A stretch of DNA of 26,164 bases from Scleroderma bovista. Lineage: Eukaryota > Basidiomycota > Agaricomycetes > Boletales > Sclerodermataceae. Position 1 is the stretch's first letter. Each line of letters opens with the position of its first letter. Of the stretch, positions 9,935-19,358 are shown piece after piece. The stretch lies in NCBI GenBank assembly GCA_037178675.1, contig JAYMGJ010000614.1, positions 1-26,164 of the forward strand. Reading direction: 5' to 3'. The notes beneath the pieces were generated by a model, which was not told the origin of the DNA, did no database searches, and worked only from the letters and a program-made list of their open reading frames with translations. A program made the translations under genes and the position numbers.

Positions 9935-12023
9935 TGTATTGGCGATCAGCCCTATGGAGGGTGAGCAGGGTCTTAGTCTCATAAGAACGAAAAAAGAAAT
10001 GTTCGAGACAAGTCTGACGCCCGTGTTATTATACTATGCTTCTTGCAGCCCATCGAGGAAGAGCAATACATCTGGCATGCACTAGTGAGCCTTTATTGCG
10101 GCCTCCAATCGCCTGCATTACCGGTCTCTATATTAGTCACATACATCAGTATCAATCAAAGAACCAGGTCGAGGAGCAGGCTGCACACACCCAGCCGAAT
10201 CACTGAAACCCAGTAGGGGCAACTTATCTCTACATGTCTGCTGAGAGTTTCATACGTTCAAGCAATGGGTTTCTGCAGGTGGCCGAAATTGCACCGAAGG
10301 ATGAATGAGAGGAGCTTCCACACCTCCGATGTGGTTATAAAGAACACGCTCAATCGTGAGACAAATGTCACAATAAACGTCTTCCCAAAGCCATCGTTCA
10401 GTGGGGGATGAAAGAACCGCTGCTTACATGTGCTGGCAAAACGGTGGAAGATTTGCTTGACGCAGGTTGATGGAACACAGAACCTGGACCTTTCTTTGAT
10501 CAAATAATTTTCGAGATAACGCAAATTACCGCCATAGTATGTCTCCGTGGCCAAACGCCAAACACTGTTCTGGGTCCTGACTCGGGGGTAATACTCTGCA
10601 GCTAACAGCTAATATTCAAATAAGGAATAACTTACCTTCCTCCCTCACGATAAACTGGTTTTGGAAGGTAGACAACATCCACACACTCGAAAGCCACAGG
10701 AGGGGGGTACCTGGACCATGTAAGCCTGTAGATGGAGTGGGATTAAACCTGGTAACCTGGTCAGGGACCACCTTTGAGTGAATGCATTGCAAGAAGCAAA
10801 GTATCAGAAAAGGAATGGTCAGAATTCAATTGTTCCCCTCAGGCTCTGAGATGGAACAGCCTGGGAGTCAGGTACATTGGTTACTGATCAAGCGGTCACT
10901 TTCAATGTGTCAATGGCAGGGCATGGCAATATGCCACTCCTGCAAGCAGGATTCATGAAATACACAAGGAGCGTACCAGTATGTCCGCTAACCTGTCTGG
11001 TAGGAACACAGAGCAGTGAGTCAACGGGAAGAACGCCAAATGTCGAATGACATTGAGCTCTGAGATATGTACACGTACTAACAAGTGTCGTATTTTGTGA
11101 CGGTCTTGGGTGGAATGGGACAAAATTCGAAGAGTGGTTGAACCTGCCAGTTTTGAATCCGGATCGACCTATGGCAATTAATGGCATGCAACATCCGAGA
11201 GAAAATTCCGACAGTTCCCTTTGAAGCCTTCTCCGTAGCCTGGCCAATGGCGACCACGCCGTACCAGGAGGCTGCTCTTGCAGCATAGACAATTAATTGT
11301 GGGTATTCCGTGGACTTGATTAGTAGCCCGTGCAGTAAAAGGTAATAGCCTCACGACATGTTTGCTACCGTGATGGCCCACACAATCGAACATGCCAAAT
11401 CCAAGTCGAGTGGGCGCCTAGCAGATCGGTCGAAGTGCCCTCCGATTGCCAGACACGGTCTCAGATGATATATTTCTACCTGGTAGGTGCTTGGAAGCGT
11501 TCTTTGGACTTCTTCGAGATCAGTGAAAATATAATGTTATTTATAGATTCGGTGCCTCAGTAGGTGCGTGTTTGAGGTTTGTCCGTGCATCAGCATCAGG
11601 GCATACTGATTCAAGCACCGTGATTAGTCTTCCCTCGACAGACCCGGTGAGCAGGAAGTTGGAACGCCGTGATAATTCCACCCACATCGCGGCGAGGACG
11701 ATGCCCATCTTCTGTATTAGCACAGCATCTTGCCAGTGGTACTTCTAGCCAGGAGTCGTCTGCCATCCTCAGGTTCTTGCTGCGGCGCTTTTCTAGGGGT
11801 GGAGGTTACACAGCCAGGGAAGCATCACAACCTATATCTCACACTTTACCCACAGTCCTGACCCATCATCTCAACTCCCGTGTTCTTCCTTGTTCCTTTC
11901 TTCACATCGAGTCATAGTAGAGAGTGGAAGAATCCTTCTGCAACTTCTGGATTTGCCCAAGCGACACTGCCATCATCAAGCACGGCGCTAGTTTCAACTT
12001 CCCAGGCGGTGGGGAACTACGCC
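9935..12023. other. Poorly resolved 2-kb region, no confident gene
   Basis: Contains minus-strand open frames (10888-11292, 11178-11393, 11541-11723) with some coding-like stretches, such as WYGVVAIGQATEKASKG near 11200-11270 and MGIVLAAMWVELSRRSNFLL from 11708. Neighbouring pieces lie in different frames and I could not splice them into one protein. I recognise no domain. They may be relics of an unrecognised gene. The fragment at 10258-10725 is listed separately. Confidence 0.4.
10258..10725 (-). CDS. Unrecognised coding-like fragment (two exons)
   Basis: Two exons, 10725-10636 and 10595-10258, join across a short GTAAGT...CTGCAG intron (40 bp) into one open frame. It contains GPGTPLLWLSSVWMLSTFQN, then QFIVREEEYYPRVRTQNSVW, then RLATETYYGGNLRYLENYLI, and ends at a TGA. 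The composition is that of a soluble protein with a hydrophobic turn, and the splice sites are canonical. I see no start codon or 5' exon: stops interrupt the frame before 10740. It may be the 3' end of a damaged gene. I do not recognise the family. Confidence 0.25.
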
Positions 12024-13478
12024 ATGGGTACCTCAGATCTCCCTACACACGCCTCCTCTTACATCCCACATCGTCAACAAAAGTCACAGAACCAAAGGTA
12101 TGTAGTCACTTCATGGTAGACCTCTACCCTATTTCCAAACCTCGACCGCCCATGCGACAGACACCTCTCTGGATCGCATGCTACAACTAGCGTCGCGACG
12201 GCTCACGAAAGTCATTCCGGGCAGCTTTCAATGCGTCACCGTCGGGCTCCGGAGGTAGAAACCCGTTTCCCCCCTGCCAATAGCCAGCTCTATTTTCCAG
12301 AGTATGTGTTGACCCAGACCATCTTCCCTCACTGTCCTCGTTGACCTGACACTATCATTCACCCAGAGGAACGATGTCGGTGGGAGCACCGGGAGTACAA
12401 CCACCCATTTCCGAAGATATGGGCAGGATAATGTTCACAAGTAGTCATTCCTCAGTCCAACTTACCAGCGGCAGCCCTGGCGTGCCACTTTCCATGGGGC
12501 ATAGCCAATCACCTAGCGGAGTTATTGCGGCGCAGTCGAGTCCCCATCCAGGGCGCGTTCCACCGGCCCCCATAGCAACCGCCATGGCGCCCATCGCTTC
12601 TGGCTCTGCTGGTCCTGAGGGCATATCTACGGGTGCCAATGGTCCTCATTTCTACTCGTCGCCAGTCGCGATGGAGGCCCCGTGTGCGTTCGTGGGACAA
12701 CCTCAGCCAAGCACACCTCCAATGAGAGCACGCAGAAGAACATCTCGCATTAATACGGCGACTCTTGAAAGGTCTGCCAGCCTTGGTCACTGGACGGATG
12801 GACTTGTGAGACCACCACCTCCAATTCCACCACGAAACCGCCCAAGCAACAATCCTACTTCAACAGGACTACGGGGCTCCCAGGACTCCAGAAGCTCGGA
12901 GGCAACTATGCGGTCTGCCACGCGTTCGCTGTCTTCGCTCATCCCACGTCGATCATCGTCAAATGAACGCATAAGGGTTGTCCAAAGGATGCCTGAGCTT
13001 CCTCGAGGCAGTGACTTTGACGTAGGTCCCTCCGCTGCTCACGTTTTTCCTTTTGCCGATCATCCCTCATTAGCCAGTGCTTGCGCTCGATCCTCTTTCT
13101 GAAGAACCAACTCCTGACGAACTTCAGCCCATTACTGTGGACATGAGCCATTCCCTGAACCCTCAAGTGCAGACGTATTCATCCCGGTATGTAAATGGTT
13201 CGCCTGTCCGAGCTTACCCATTGCTTATAACCTCCCTGTTTCCGCTGCCTATCAGTAATCAAATTTCAAACTATGGTGTGAGTACGCTGTCTTCTGAATC
13301 GTGTCTACAGTCTTAGCCTAGGTCTTTGTAGAACCTTGCTGTGGTGTCCGACAAACGGCCAGACAACCGCTACCTGACCCAGGGAGAGTTTTCAATGATC
13401 CTTGACGATGCTGCCTCGGTGATGACAACTGATAGTAAGCATAAATCTCGCCGATGGCCCGTTTTCGGCTCTAGGTAG
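12024..13478 (+). CDS. Ser/Pro-rich protein with one HWTD-PPPPIPPR motif (paralogue A)
   Basis: Six exons: 12024-12097, 12161-12301, 12367-13021, 13074-13186, 13256-13277, 13332-13478. They total 1,152 nt (383 aa) in one frame. ATG 12024 is in good context (gccATGG). The protein is low-complexity, rich in Ser, Pro, Thr and Gly, and looks disordered, with no signal peptide or membrane segment. A sharp motif stands out near the middle: GHWTDGLVRPPPPIPPR, after a basic patch RARRRTSR. The last exon carries LAVVSDKRPDNRYL and FSMILDDAASVMTTDS, which match the last exon of paralogue B. I do not recognise the family. PPPPIPPR is the kind of class II polyproline ligand bound by SH3 or WW domains, so an adaptor or scaffold role is possible, but that is inference. 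Exon 5 is only 22 bp, and the stop assumes no further intron after GATAGTAAG near 13435. Confidence 0.7.
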
Positions 13479-14219
13479 CGGCGACTGTACCTTCTAAATC
13501 CCTAACTGGACAAACCCAGTGTAACTCCTATTGCATTGTCAAATTTATGCTTTTCTCTGACGTCGTGTAGAAGCATATGCCATATGCACCCTTTACGTGA
13601 TATAGTAATGCACCTCTATTGTATGTATTTAGCTTAAAAGTGTATCATCATGTATTGTAAACAACCACAGATTTTACTTGGTTCAACTTGAAACTCCCAT
13701 AGGACGCGAGTAGAATGATATTAGGCTCCGGGTGCGACGAACGTTGTCGTTTTGTCAATCGCCTTGGGGCAGCTAACTGACTCACTTCCGGTTAATAGAA
13801 GAATTTCCGGCCTACCTGTTCTCCTGAGCGTATACTAGAAGTACCAACTAGCGATGCGCATCCTGTACGCCGCCGCCAGCGCTCATTAGTATGTGGTTTT
13901 TCCTTCAATCGGGCTATCCATCTCCAGGCCCCAGGTCCTGTTTTGAAATCCATGTCTCGAATCTTTCATCCTACGCCTCTTGCGCTGATCCTTCCACAGA
14001 GGTGCAGCCAATCATCTCCGAATCTGTATATGTATCGATACTTCGCCGTGGAAGAATCTAGAAAGTACTGGGTAGCTCCTATGATATGATCCCACCGGAT
14101 TTCCAAGCTGCGCACCGTAGCCATGGTCAATATATCAGTCACCGTGTCACCGCGTCACCAATCGCCACATCCACTCGTCCCTGTCTTCCTCAGAGTCACC
14201 ATAACTTTTCCGCAAAAAT
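13479..14219. other. Intergenic region between the two paralogues
   Basis: Holds the 3' side of paralogue A and the distal promoter of paralogue B. I see no gene here. Confidence 0.5.
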
Positions 14220-14232
14220 TGACGTCAATTGG
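14220..14232 (+). promoter_or_regulatory. CRE palindrome abutting an inverted CCAAT box
   Basis: TGACGTCA at 14220-14227 is the full ATF/CREB-type palindrome. ATTGG follows at once at 14228-14232, which is CCAAT on the other strand. Together they sit about 145 bp before the ATG of paralogue B. Function is inferred from sequence only. Confidence 0.4.
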
Positions 14233-14299
14233 TGATTCCTCCTATTATTACCAGCCTAGAAATGGTCGCCAACTTCTACAGGCATTTCTTGGCCTGTAC

Positions 14300-14305
14300 C
14301 ACGTG
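14300..14305 (+). promoter_or_regulatory. CACGTG E-box
   Basis: Exact CACGTG, about 30 bp upstream of the TATA box of paralogue B. It is a typical bHLH binding site, but a six-base match could be chance. Confidence 0.3.
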
Positions 14306-14330
14306 ATAATGCATCCTGTGAGTCTTCAAC

Positions 14331-14338
14331 TATAAAAA
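14331..14338 (+). promoter_or_regulatory. TATA box of paralogue B
   Basis: TATAAAAA, 45 bp before ATG 14376. It would place the transcript start only about 10-15 bases before the start codon. Confidence 0.55.
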
Positions 14339-14375
14339 GTATCCAAGCGCCCCCGACTGAGAATAATTGCACCCG

Positions 14376-15898
14376 ATGACTCGACGAAATACTACATGTG
14401 TTCTTAAACGGCTTCCCTTGCCAAGTCGTTTCAACCCATCTCATTCGTATGTCACCCTTCGTCATCCACAGCTGGAAATCTCATCGATCCTAAGAGGTGG
14501 TCCCACCCCCCCATCTTTCCCCTCGTCCGAGTTGGCGAGTGACTTTTCGTGCGAACGATACAATCTTGTTCATAACACAACACTTCACCAGGTTATGGAA
14601 GGCATTCTTTCCGAGGACATTCTCATGCAACTTCTGCCCTACATTGATTACGGTGTAAGACTTTTCTATTCTCTTGTGTCATCTGTATTAAATGGTTTCC
14701 GTAGTTGGCGCCCGAGCACGCCATTGAGCCATCAGAAGTGACACGTCGCACGGTGGCCGATTCCTCTCCTACAGACATTGACATTTCCACGATAAGAAGA
14801 CTTCTACACCAGAGCATAACAACTCAGTGCAGATCTCCAGAGCATCCTTGTCTCAATCCTATAGCAACTTCAATAGCGCCTGACGACGAAAGCAACTGTG
14901 ACGACGAAGAGCGCTCGTCATCTGACAATGATACACCTCGTTTCAACCAGTCGCTCGTTACAGTCAACGAGGTCCCGCGAGGGTGTCGCGAATATTCTCA
15001 TCCAGGTGCGGATTCGACGAGCGGTGGTGTACAGCCATATTCCAATTCGGTACCCGAGGGGAAACTCTCCAGAATTGGGCACTGGACGGACGCGTGGGTG
15101 ACTCCCCCTCCCCCGATTCCACTCCAGTCGCACAAAAACGCTACATCTAACCAAAGTGTATCTGGAAAAATACCCATTGCGCACTGGACAAATACTTTTG
15201 TGAAAACACCGCCTCGTATTCCGCCGCGAGTCCCTGCAGGCTTGCAGCACATTGCATTTCCAAATCAATCGTCAACGAGTACGCGGGAGGTACCAACAAT
15301 ACCGAATATGGACTTCGTAAGTTTTCTATTCAAAAGAGATAGCCTTGTTTGTATGACTGTTCTCTAGGGGCTGGATTTCAGAGAAGTCATGTCCCGTCTC
15401 GTACCCAACTTTATTCCAGCAGAACCTGCTCCATCAGACAGTTCTATGACATGCCCGTCTGAGCGTGGCTTCGTACCAGTTCAACCACACTCAGTCAGTG
15501 CCACAGGCGAGCCCCCTCCAGACCCGCAACCCCCCTCTGATGTGCATTCTGCGATTTCACTCCTACATTTTGCAACCCAACTACCAGTTGGTGAATCGGC
15601 TGGTCCGCCTCAGGAGCAGACTTCGTCTGAACGACGGCAAAGAACGCAATTGGCTTTTGGTCCAGTTAATAGGACCTGGAATGTCCCATACCAGTACACT
15701 TTGCAGAACAAACTGGGATCTGAACCACCTACATGGGTATTTAAACCCTTTTGCGAATCCCTTTCATGGTCCTAATCCATAACCTTGTAGGCCCTCGTTG
15801 TGGTGCCAATTGGGCAGAAGCACGTAAACGCCGGACTGTCGCCGGACGCGTTCTCCATGATTACCGACGACAGTTCAGTGACCTCAGGCCACTACTAG
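14376..15898 (+). CDS. Ser/Pro-rich protein with two HWT(D/N) motifs (paralogue B)
   Basis: Four exons: 14376-14654, 14705-15316, 15368-15736, 15791-15898. They total 1,368 nt (455 aa) in one frame. It carries two copies of the motif seen once in paralogue A: GHWTDAWVTPPPPIP and AHWTNTFVKTPPRIPPR, about 25 residues apart. The last exon reads ALVVVPIGQKHVNAGLS then FSMITDDSSVTS, aligning with the end of paralogue A, and LSEDI near the start recalls ISEDM in A. The rest is Ser/Pro/Thr-rich with an acidic stretch (DDESNCDDEE) and looks disordered. The family is unknown to me. Start choice: ATG 14376 follows a TATA box, but an internal ATG at 14595 in the same frame is possible. A cryptic donor at 14447 suggests exon 1 might be split. 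Tandem same-strand position indicates a local duplication. Confidence 0.7.
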
Positions 15899-16299
15899 TA
15901 GCATCCTTATGTGCCGCGTTTAAGCATACATACTTGGTCCGTTTCTTGGTCTCCGTGTATTTTCGATCTATTCGCTCCAGTTGATGACTCGACTGCCATT
16001 GTTCTACTTTTGCACACCTTGATACCCTGATGTATTATCATTGGACAGGTCACTTTTGTATTCTGGTATACCTTGCACGGAACCTACGATAATATGGATT
16101 TTGTGATCGCTGCTCAGCGAATGTCGAGTCCCACACAACTCAGCTGCAGCGAGTGCGTGTGCGTAAATAACCTTTCTCTTTTATCCCCCTACTACTCCTG
16201 CTTGCACGTCATCACGGGGACCGTCGATCCATGATAAGCTATGATTACAAAACAAATAACTTGATCATATATATCATATATTCAGCCTCATGACATACT
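15899..16299. other. 3' flank of paralogue B, AT-rich, no gene
   Basis: Contains the 3' UTR of paralogue B and then AT-rich DNA with ATATATCATATA runs that leads into the repeat-rich half of the window. No supported gene. Confidence 0.5.
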
Positions 16300-16311
16300 G
16301 ATATATGATCT

Positions 16312-16480
16312 TGTCATTAAGTTACCAACAGCTATCTAATTCAGCATGACTGACATAATGCAACTCATGAAAAAATAATTAATTGACATTATATGATCTA
16401 TGTCATTAAGTTACCAACAGCTGTCCAATTCAGCATGACTGACATAATGCAATTTGTGAAAAGATAATTATATGGCCATT
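16312..16480. repeat. 89-bp direct tandem repeat, two copies
   Basis: Copy 1 starts at 16312 and copy 2 at 16401. Both begin TGTCATTAAGTTACCAACAG and continue with attcagcatgactgacataatgcaa. They differ at a few positions. The sequence just before copy 1 (atatgatct) matches the end of the unit, so a little of a third unit is present. Confidence 0.85.
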
Positions 16481-16980
16481 ATCAATTTCTCCCCCTATGA
16501 TACAGTGTTAGACAAGACTGCAAAGTTTGTATTGACCAATAACTGTACATAAATATTGTAGTTCCTGGGGTAGATCACTCTTGCAGAGGCAATGACTATC
16601 AGCTTGCATAGTATGGTGCATGGTGGAATAGGAAAGTACATTTTCAACATGATCAACAGACAGAAGGATCTGAAATACAGGTACTTTCATAGTAGGTGTA
16701 TGGTAAGACCATGCAGTCATCTTCAAATAATATAAAATAGACATGTTCTATATGTGGCCATGGAAGGCTGTGCTCACAACATATCAACTAGGCTACATTT
16801 CGTGCGGAGAGCTCATTTCCTATATTGCCTATTTGGGCACAACTCACGATGCACTCTCAAAGTCGAGAACACAGAGTGCATTCTGAAGTTGAATTGCCCA
16901 GGCGTCCAGATCGATGGAAGGCAATTAGTGTCAATAGTATTGGCATATTCGTGCCTGAGAATGAGTCTGTTGAGAAAGCA
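16481..16980. other. Non-coding flank, no gene seen
   Basis: Only short frames without motifs. A frame at 16825-17061 contains SVNSIGIFVPENESVEKA and could be a transposon remnant, but nothing confirms it. Confidence 0.4.
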
Positions 16981-18760
16981 GGTTGCATCAGCAAACCAAC
17001 CCTCCCCTGGACAGCACTGGACAGTACTGGCCAGTTACCCCAGAGCCCCAGCTACTCCTAGCAAGGTACCTAACTGGCTAGCACTGTCCAGACTGTCCCA
17101 GTAGCACTATCAACAGCATCCATATTACCTTTACTGCCTGTACTTGAAACTTTTCAAGCACTCAATTCATTCAATGTTAATGTTAACCAATTTATATTAA
17201 TTCAATAAACTACAGAACAAAGACTAAGTATTATATATACCGAGGTGGTTGTCGTCGTCGTCGATGGCCGCAATGTCGACGCAGGTGATGGGGGTAGTGG
17301 CGGCGACCGCGGCGAGGTGGTCATTGTTATCGTCGTCGTCGCTGGTGGTGGGGTGGGTCGTCGTCGTCGCGTCGTCGATGCTGCTGGTGGGGTGGTCGTG
17401 TCATCGTCGACGCTGCTGGTGGGGTGGCGGTTGTCGTTGGTGGTGGCCTCGTCGACGTTGGTGGTGGTGTCCGTGTCGTCGACGACGCCGGTGGCGTCGT
17501 TGTGGCCATTGGTGGTGGTCGTCGCGTCGTTGACGCTGCTGGTGGGGTCGTCGTCGACGAGGCTGGTGGTGGTGGCGGTCGCGTCGTCGACGTTGGTGGT
17601 GGTGGCCACGTTGTCGTTGTCGACGCTGTTGGTGGTGGTGGTCGCGTTGATGGTGGTGGTGGTGGTCGACGTTGGTGGGTGGTGGCCACGTCGTCATCGA
17701 CGGTGGTGGGTGGTGGTGGTCGCGTTGACGGTGGTGGTGGTGGTCGCGTTGATGGTGGTGGTGGTGGTCGACGTTGGTGGGTGGTGGCCACGTCGTCATC
17801 GACGGTGGTGGGTGGTGGTGGTCGCGTTGACGGTGGTGGTGGTGACTGTCGGGTGGTGGTCGACGGATGAAGAGAATGAGAATGAGAGACTTCAAAAAAT
17901 TTCAAGTATGTGTGTGCGTGTGTTTGTGTAACGATTATATCAGCATATTGAACTATCAACATTTCCTAATAGTATTTACCGCGTCACTACACGCCTCGCC
18001 CACAGCCACCGTCACCACCAGCGTCGTCGATCGACCACCATCAGCAACGACGACGACAACGACCCCACCACGGCCGATGGCGACGACACCAACCACCACC
18101 ACCACCAGCAGCGTCGTCGACCAGACGACGACGACGACGGCTAGGCCACCACCACCGCTCCACCACCAGCGTCGACGGCCACCACCAACGCGAGGGCAAC
18201 GACGGCCCCACCACCAACGTCGTCGAGGTGGCCACTGATGACGACGACCCCCACCGTCAACGTCGTCGCCGTGGCCATCAACACTGACCACGACGACAAC
18301 GACAACGACCCCGCCACCACCCCCAGCGTCGACGGCGGCGATGCGACCACCCACATCCCCAGCGTCGACGGCGACGGCGCAACGGCGCGACGACGGGATG
18401 ACTCCCATCCCAGCGTCATCCGACAATGACGCCCCCGACGCCCACCAACCTCCCAGCCACAGCAACGCTGGCCATCGCGCCAGCGCAGCGTCGACGATCG
18501 CCCTCCCCTGCGTTCGACAACCACGGGCCCGGTCGTATAAATATATTATTTAGTCATTTGTGATTAGCACTCTAGTTTTCTTTAGTCCTAATATACTTTT
18601 TTTTTTCTCTACTGAATATTTGAATCGAGTGACAACCAGACTGGCACTCGGGGAGTCCGACAGACTGGCACAGAGTCGGACAGGCTGGGCGGTCGGCTAA
18701 GCGCTGTCAAGTGCTGTCAGCTCGGCTAATCGGAAGGGCTGGTTTGCTGATTTGAATTGC
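16981..18760. repeat. Large mirrored low-complexity structure (fold-back-like)
   Basis: The left arm at about 17240-17870 is built of GTC, GGT and GTGG units on the plus strand. The right arm at about 18000-18540 is built of GAC, ACC and CCACC units, so it is the same low-complexity sequence inverted: gtcgacgctgctggtgg on the left corresponds to ccaccagcagcgtcgtcgac on the right. An AT-rich spacer of about 110 bp separates them. The outer flanks also mirror each other: gactaagtattatatatacc near 17222 against the complement of ggtcgtataaatatattatttagtc near 18531, and ggtttgctgat near 18742 against atcagcaaacc near 16988. All frames are open because stop codons are rare in these units. The long Val/Gly/Trp and Pro/Thr/Asp reading frames are artefacts of composition. 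Confidence 0.65.
17641..17844. repeat. Perfect 102-bp tandem duplication inside the GTC/GGT arm
   Basis: 17641-17742 and 17743-17844 read the same, each starting GTCGCGTTGATGGTGGTGG and including ggccacgtcgtcatcgacgg. Identity over 102 bp in a region of otherwise shuffled units suggests a very recent duplication or replication slippage. Confidence 0.85.
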
Positions 18761-19059
18761 CCTCTTGATGCGGGCAGTTATCTTCACTGTGTGCACTGTC
18801 AACTGATGATGACGATGGCCATCCACCAGCCTGTTGTCCAGCGATGACAACAACCGTATCCCCACCATTGTCCAAGGTGCTGTCGAGTGTGACCGGCAGG
18901 TGTACTGAATTTGCAAATGTACCCTAAAGTAGAAATGGTCAAAGCGCGGGAAATGATCAGTAAGAACTGTACAGTACCCATGTTATATATAAACCCTCCT
19001 GGAAGGAACTGTTTAGGTTCTTCACTCTTGTCTGTGACTTCGATCTTCGAGTTGAAGCT
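18761..19059. other. Non-coding flank between the mirrored block and the 30-bp repeat
   Basis: No supported gene. A TATATATAAA-like element lies near 18983-18992, without a downstream reading frame I can support. Confidence 0.4.
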
Positions 19060-19160
19060 GGGTCAGGTAAGTTACTGTTACACTGAATCGGGTTGGAGCA
19101 GGGTCAGGTAAGTTACATTTCATTGGATCAGGGTTAGGTAAGTTGCATTTCGCTGGATCA
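19060..19160. repeat. 30-bp tandem repeat (GGGTCAGGTAAGTT units)
   Basis: Units start at 19060, 19101 and 19131. The last two are exactly 30 bp each (gggtcaggtaagttacatttcattggatca type). The hAT element is inserted at the start of a fourth, partial unit. Confidence 0.8.
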
Positions 19161-19168
19161 GCTAAGTT
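19161..19168. repeat. Target-site duplication, left copy (GCTAAGTT)
   Basis: Eight bases identical to 23293-23300 on the other side of the element. Eight bp is the hAT-family length. Confidence 0.95.
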
Positions 19169-19189
19169 TAGTGTTGCCGCAAAGCCGAT
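19169..19189 (+). repeat. hAT terminal inverted repeat, left end
   Basis: TAGTGTTGCCG followed by CAAAGCCGA. Pairs with the right end at 23272-23292 read on the minus strand. Confidence 0.92.
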
Positions 19190-19358
19190 CTGATCCAAAC
19201 TGAAGTGTCAAGTTCATTTGACTTTGTTTTTCGAACTCAAACAAACCGAAGTCAAACGAAGTCGGCCCGCTGAGCCAACCAATGGTATTTTAGAAAGATT
19301 GAGAGTAGATACTGGGTAGATAAGTCTAAGCGAAGTCACAATTATTACACCCGGGCTA

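Noticed and set aside
17202..18553. Long open reading frames in all frames (Val/Gly-rich, Trp-rich, and Pro/Thr/Asp-rich proteins up to about 230 aa)
   Set aside because: They exist because GTC/GGT/GAC/ACC units contain almost no stop codons. Both strands and several frames are open at once, and no start context or splice structure supports any.
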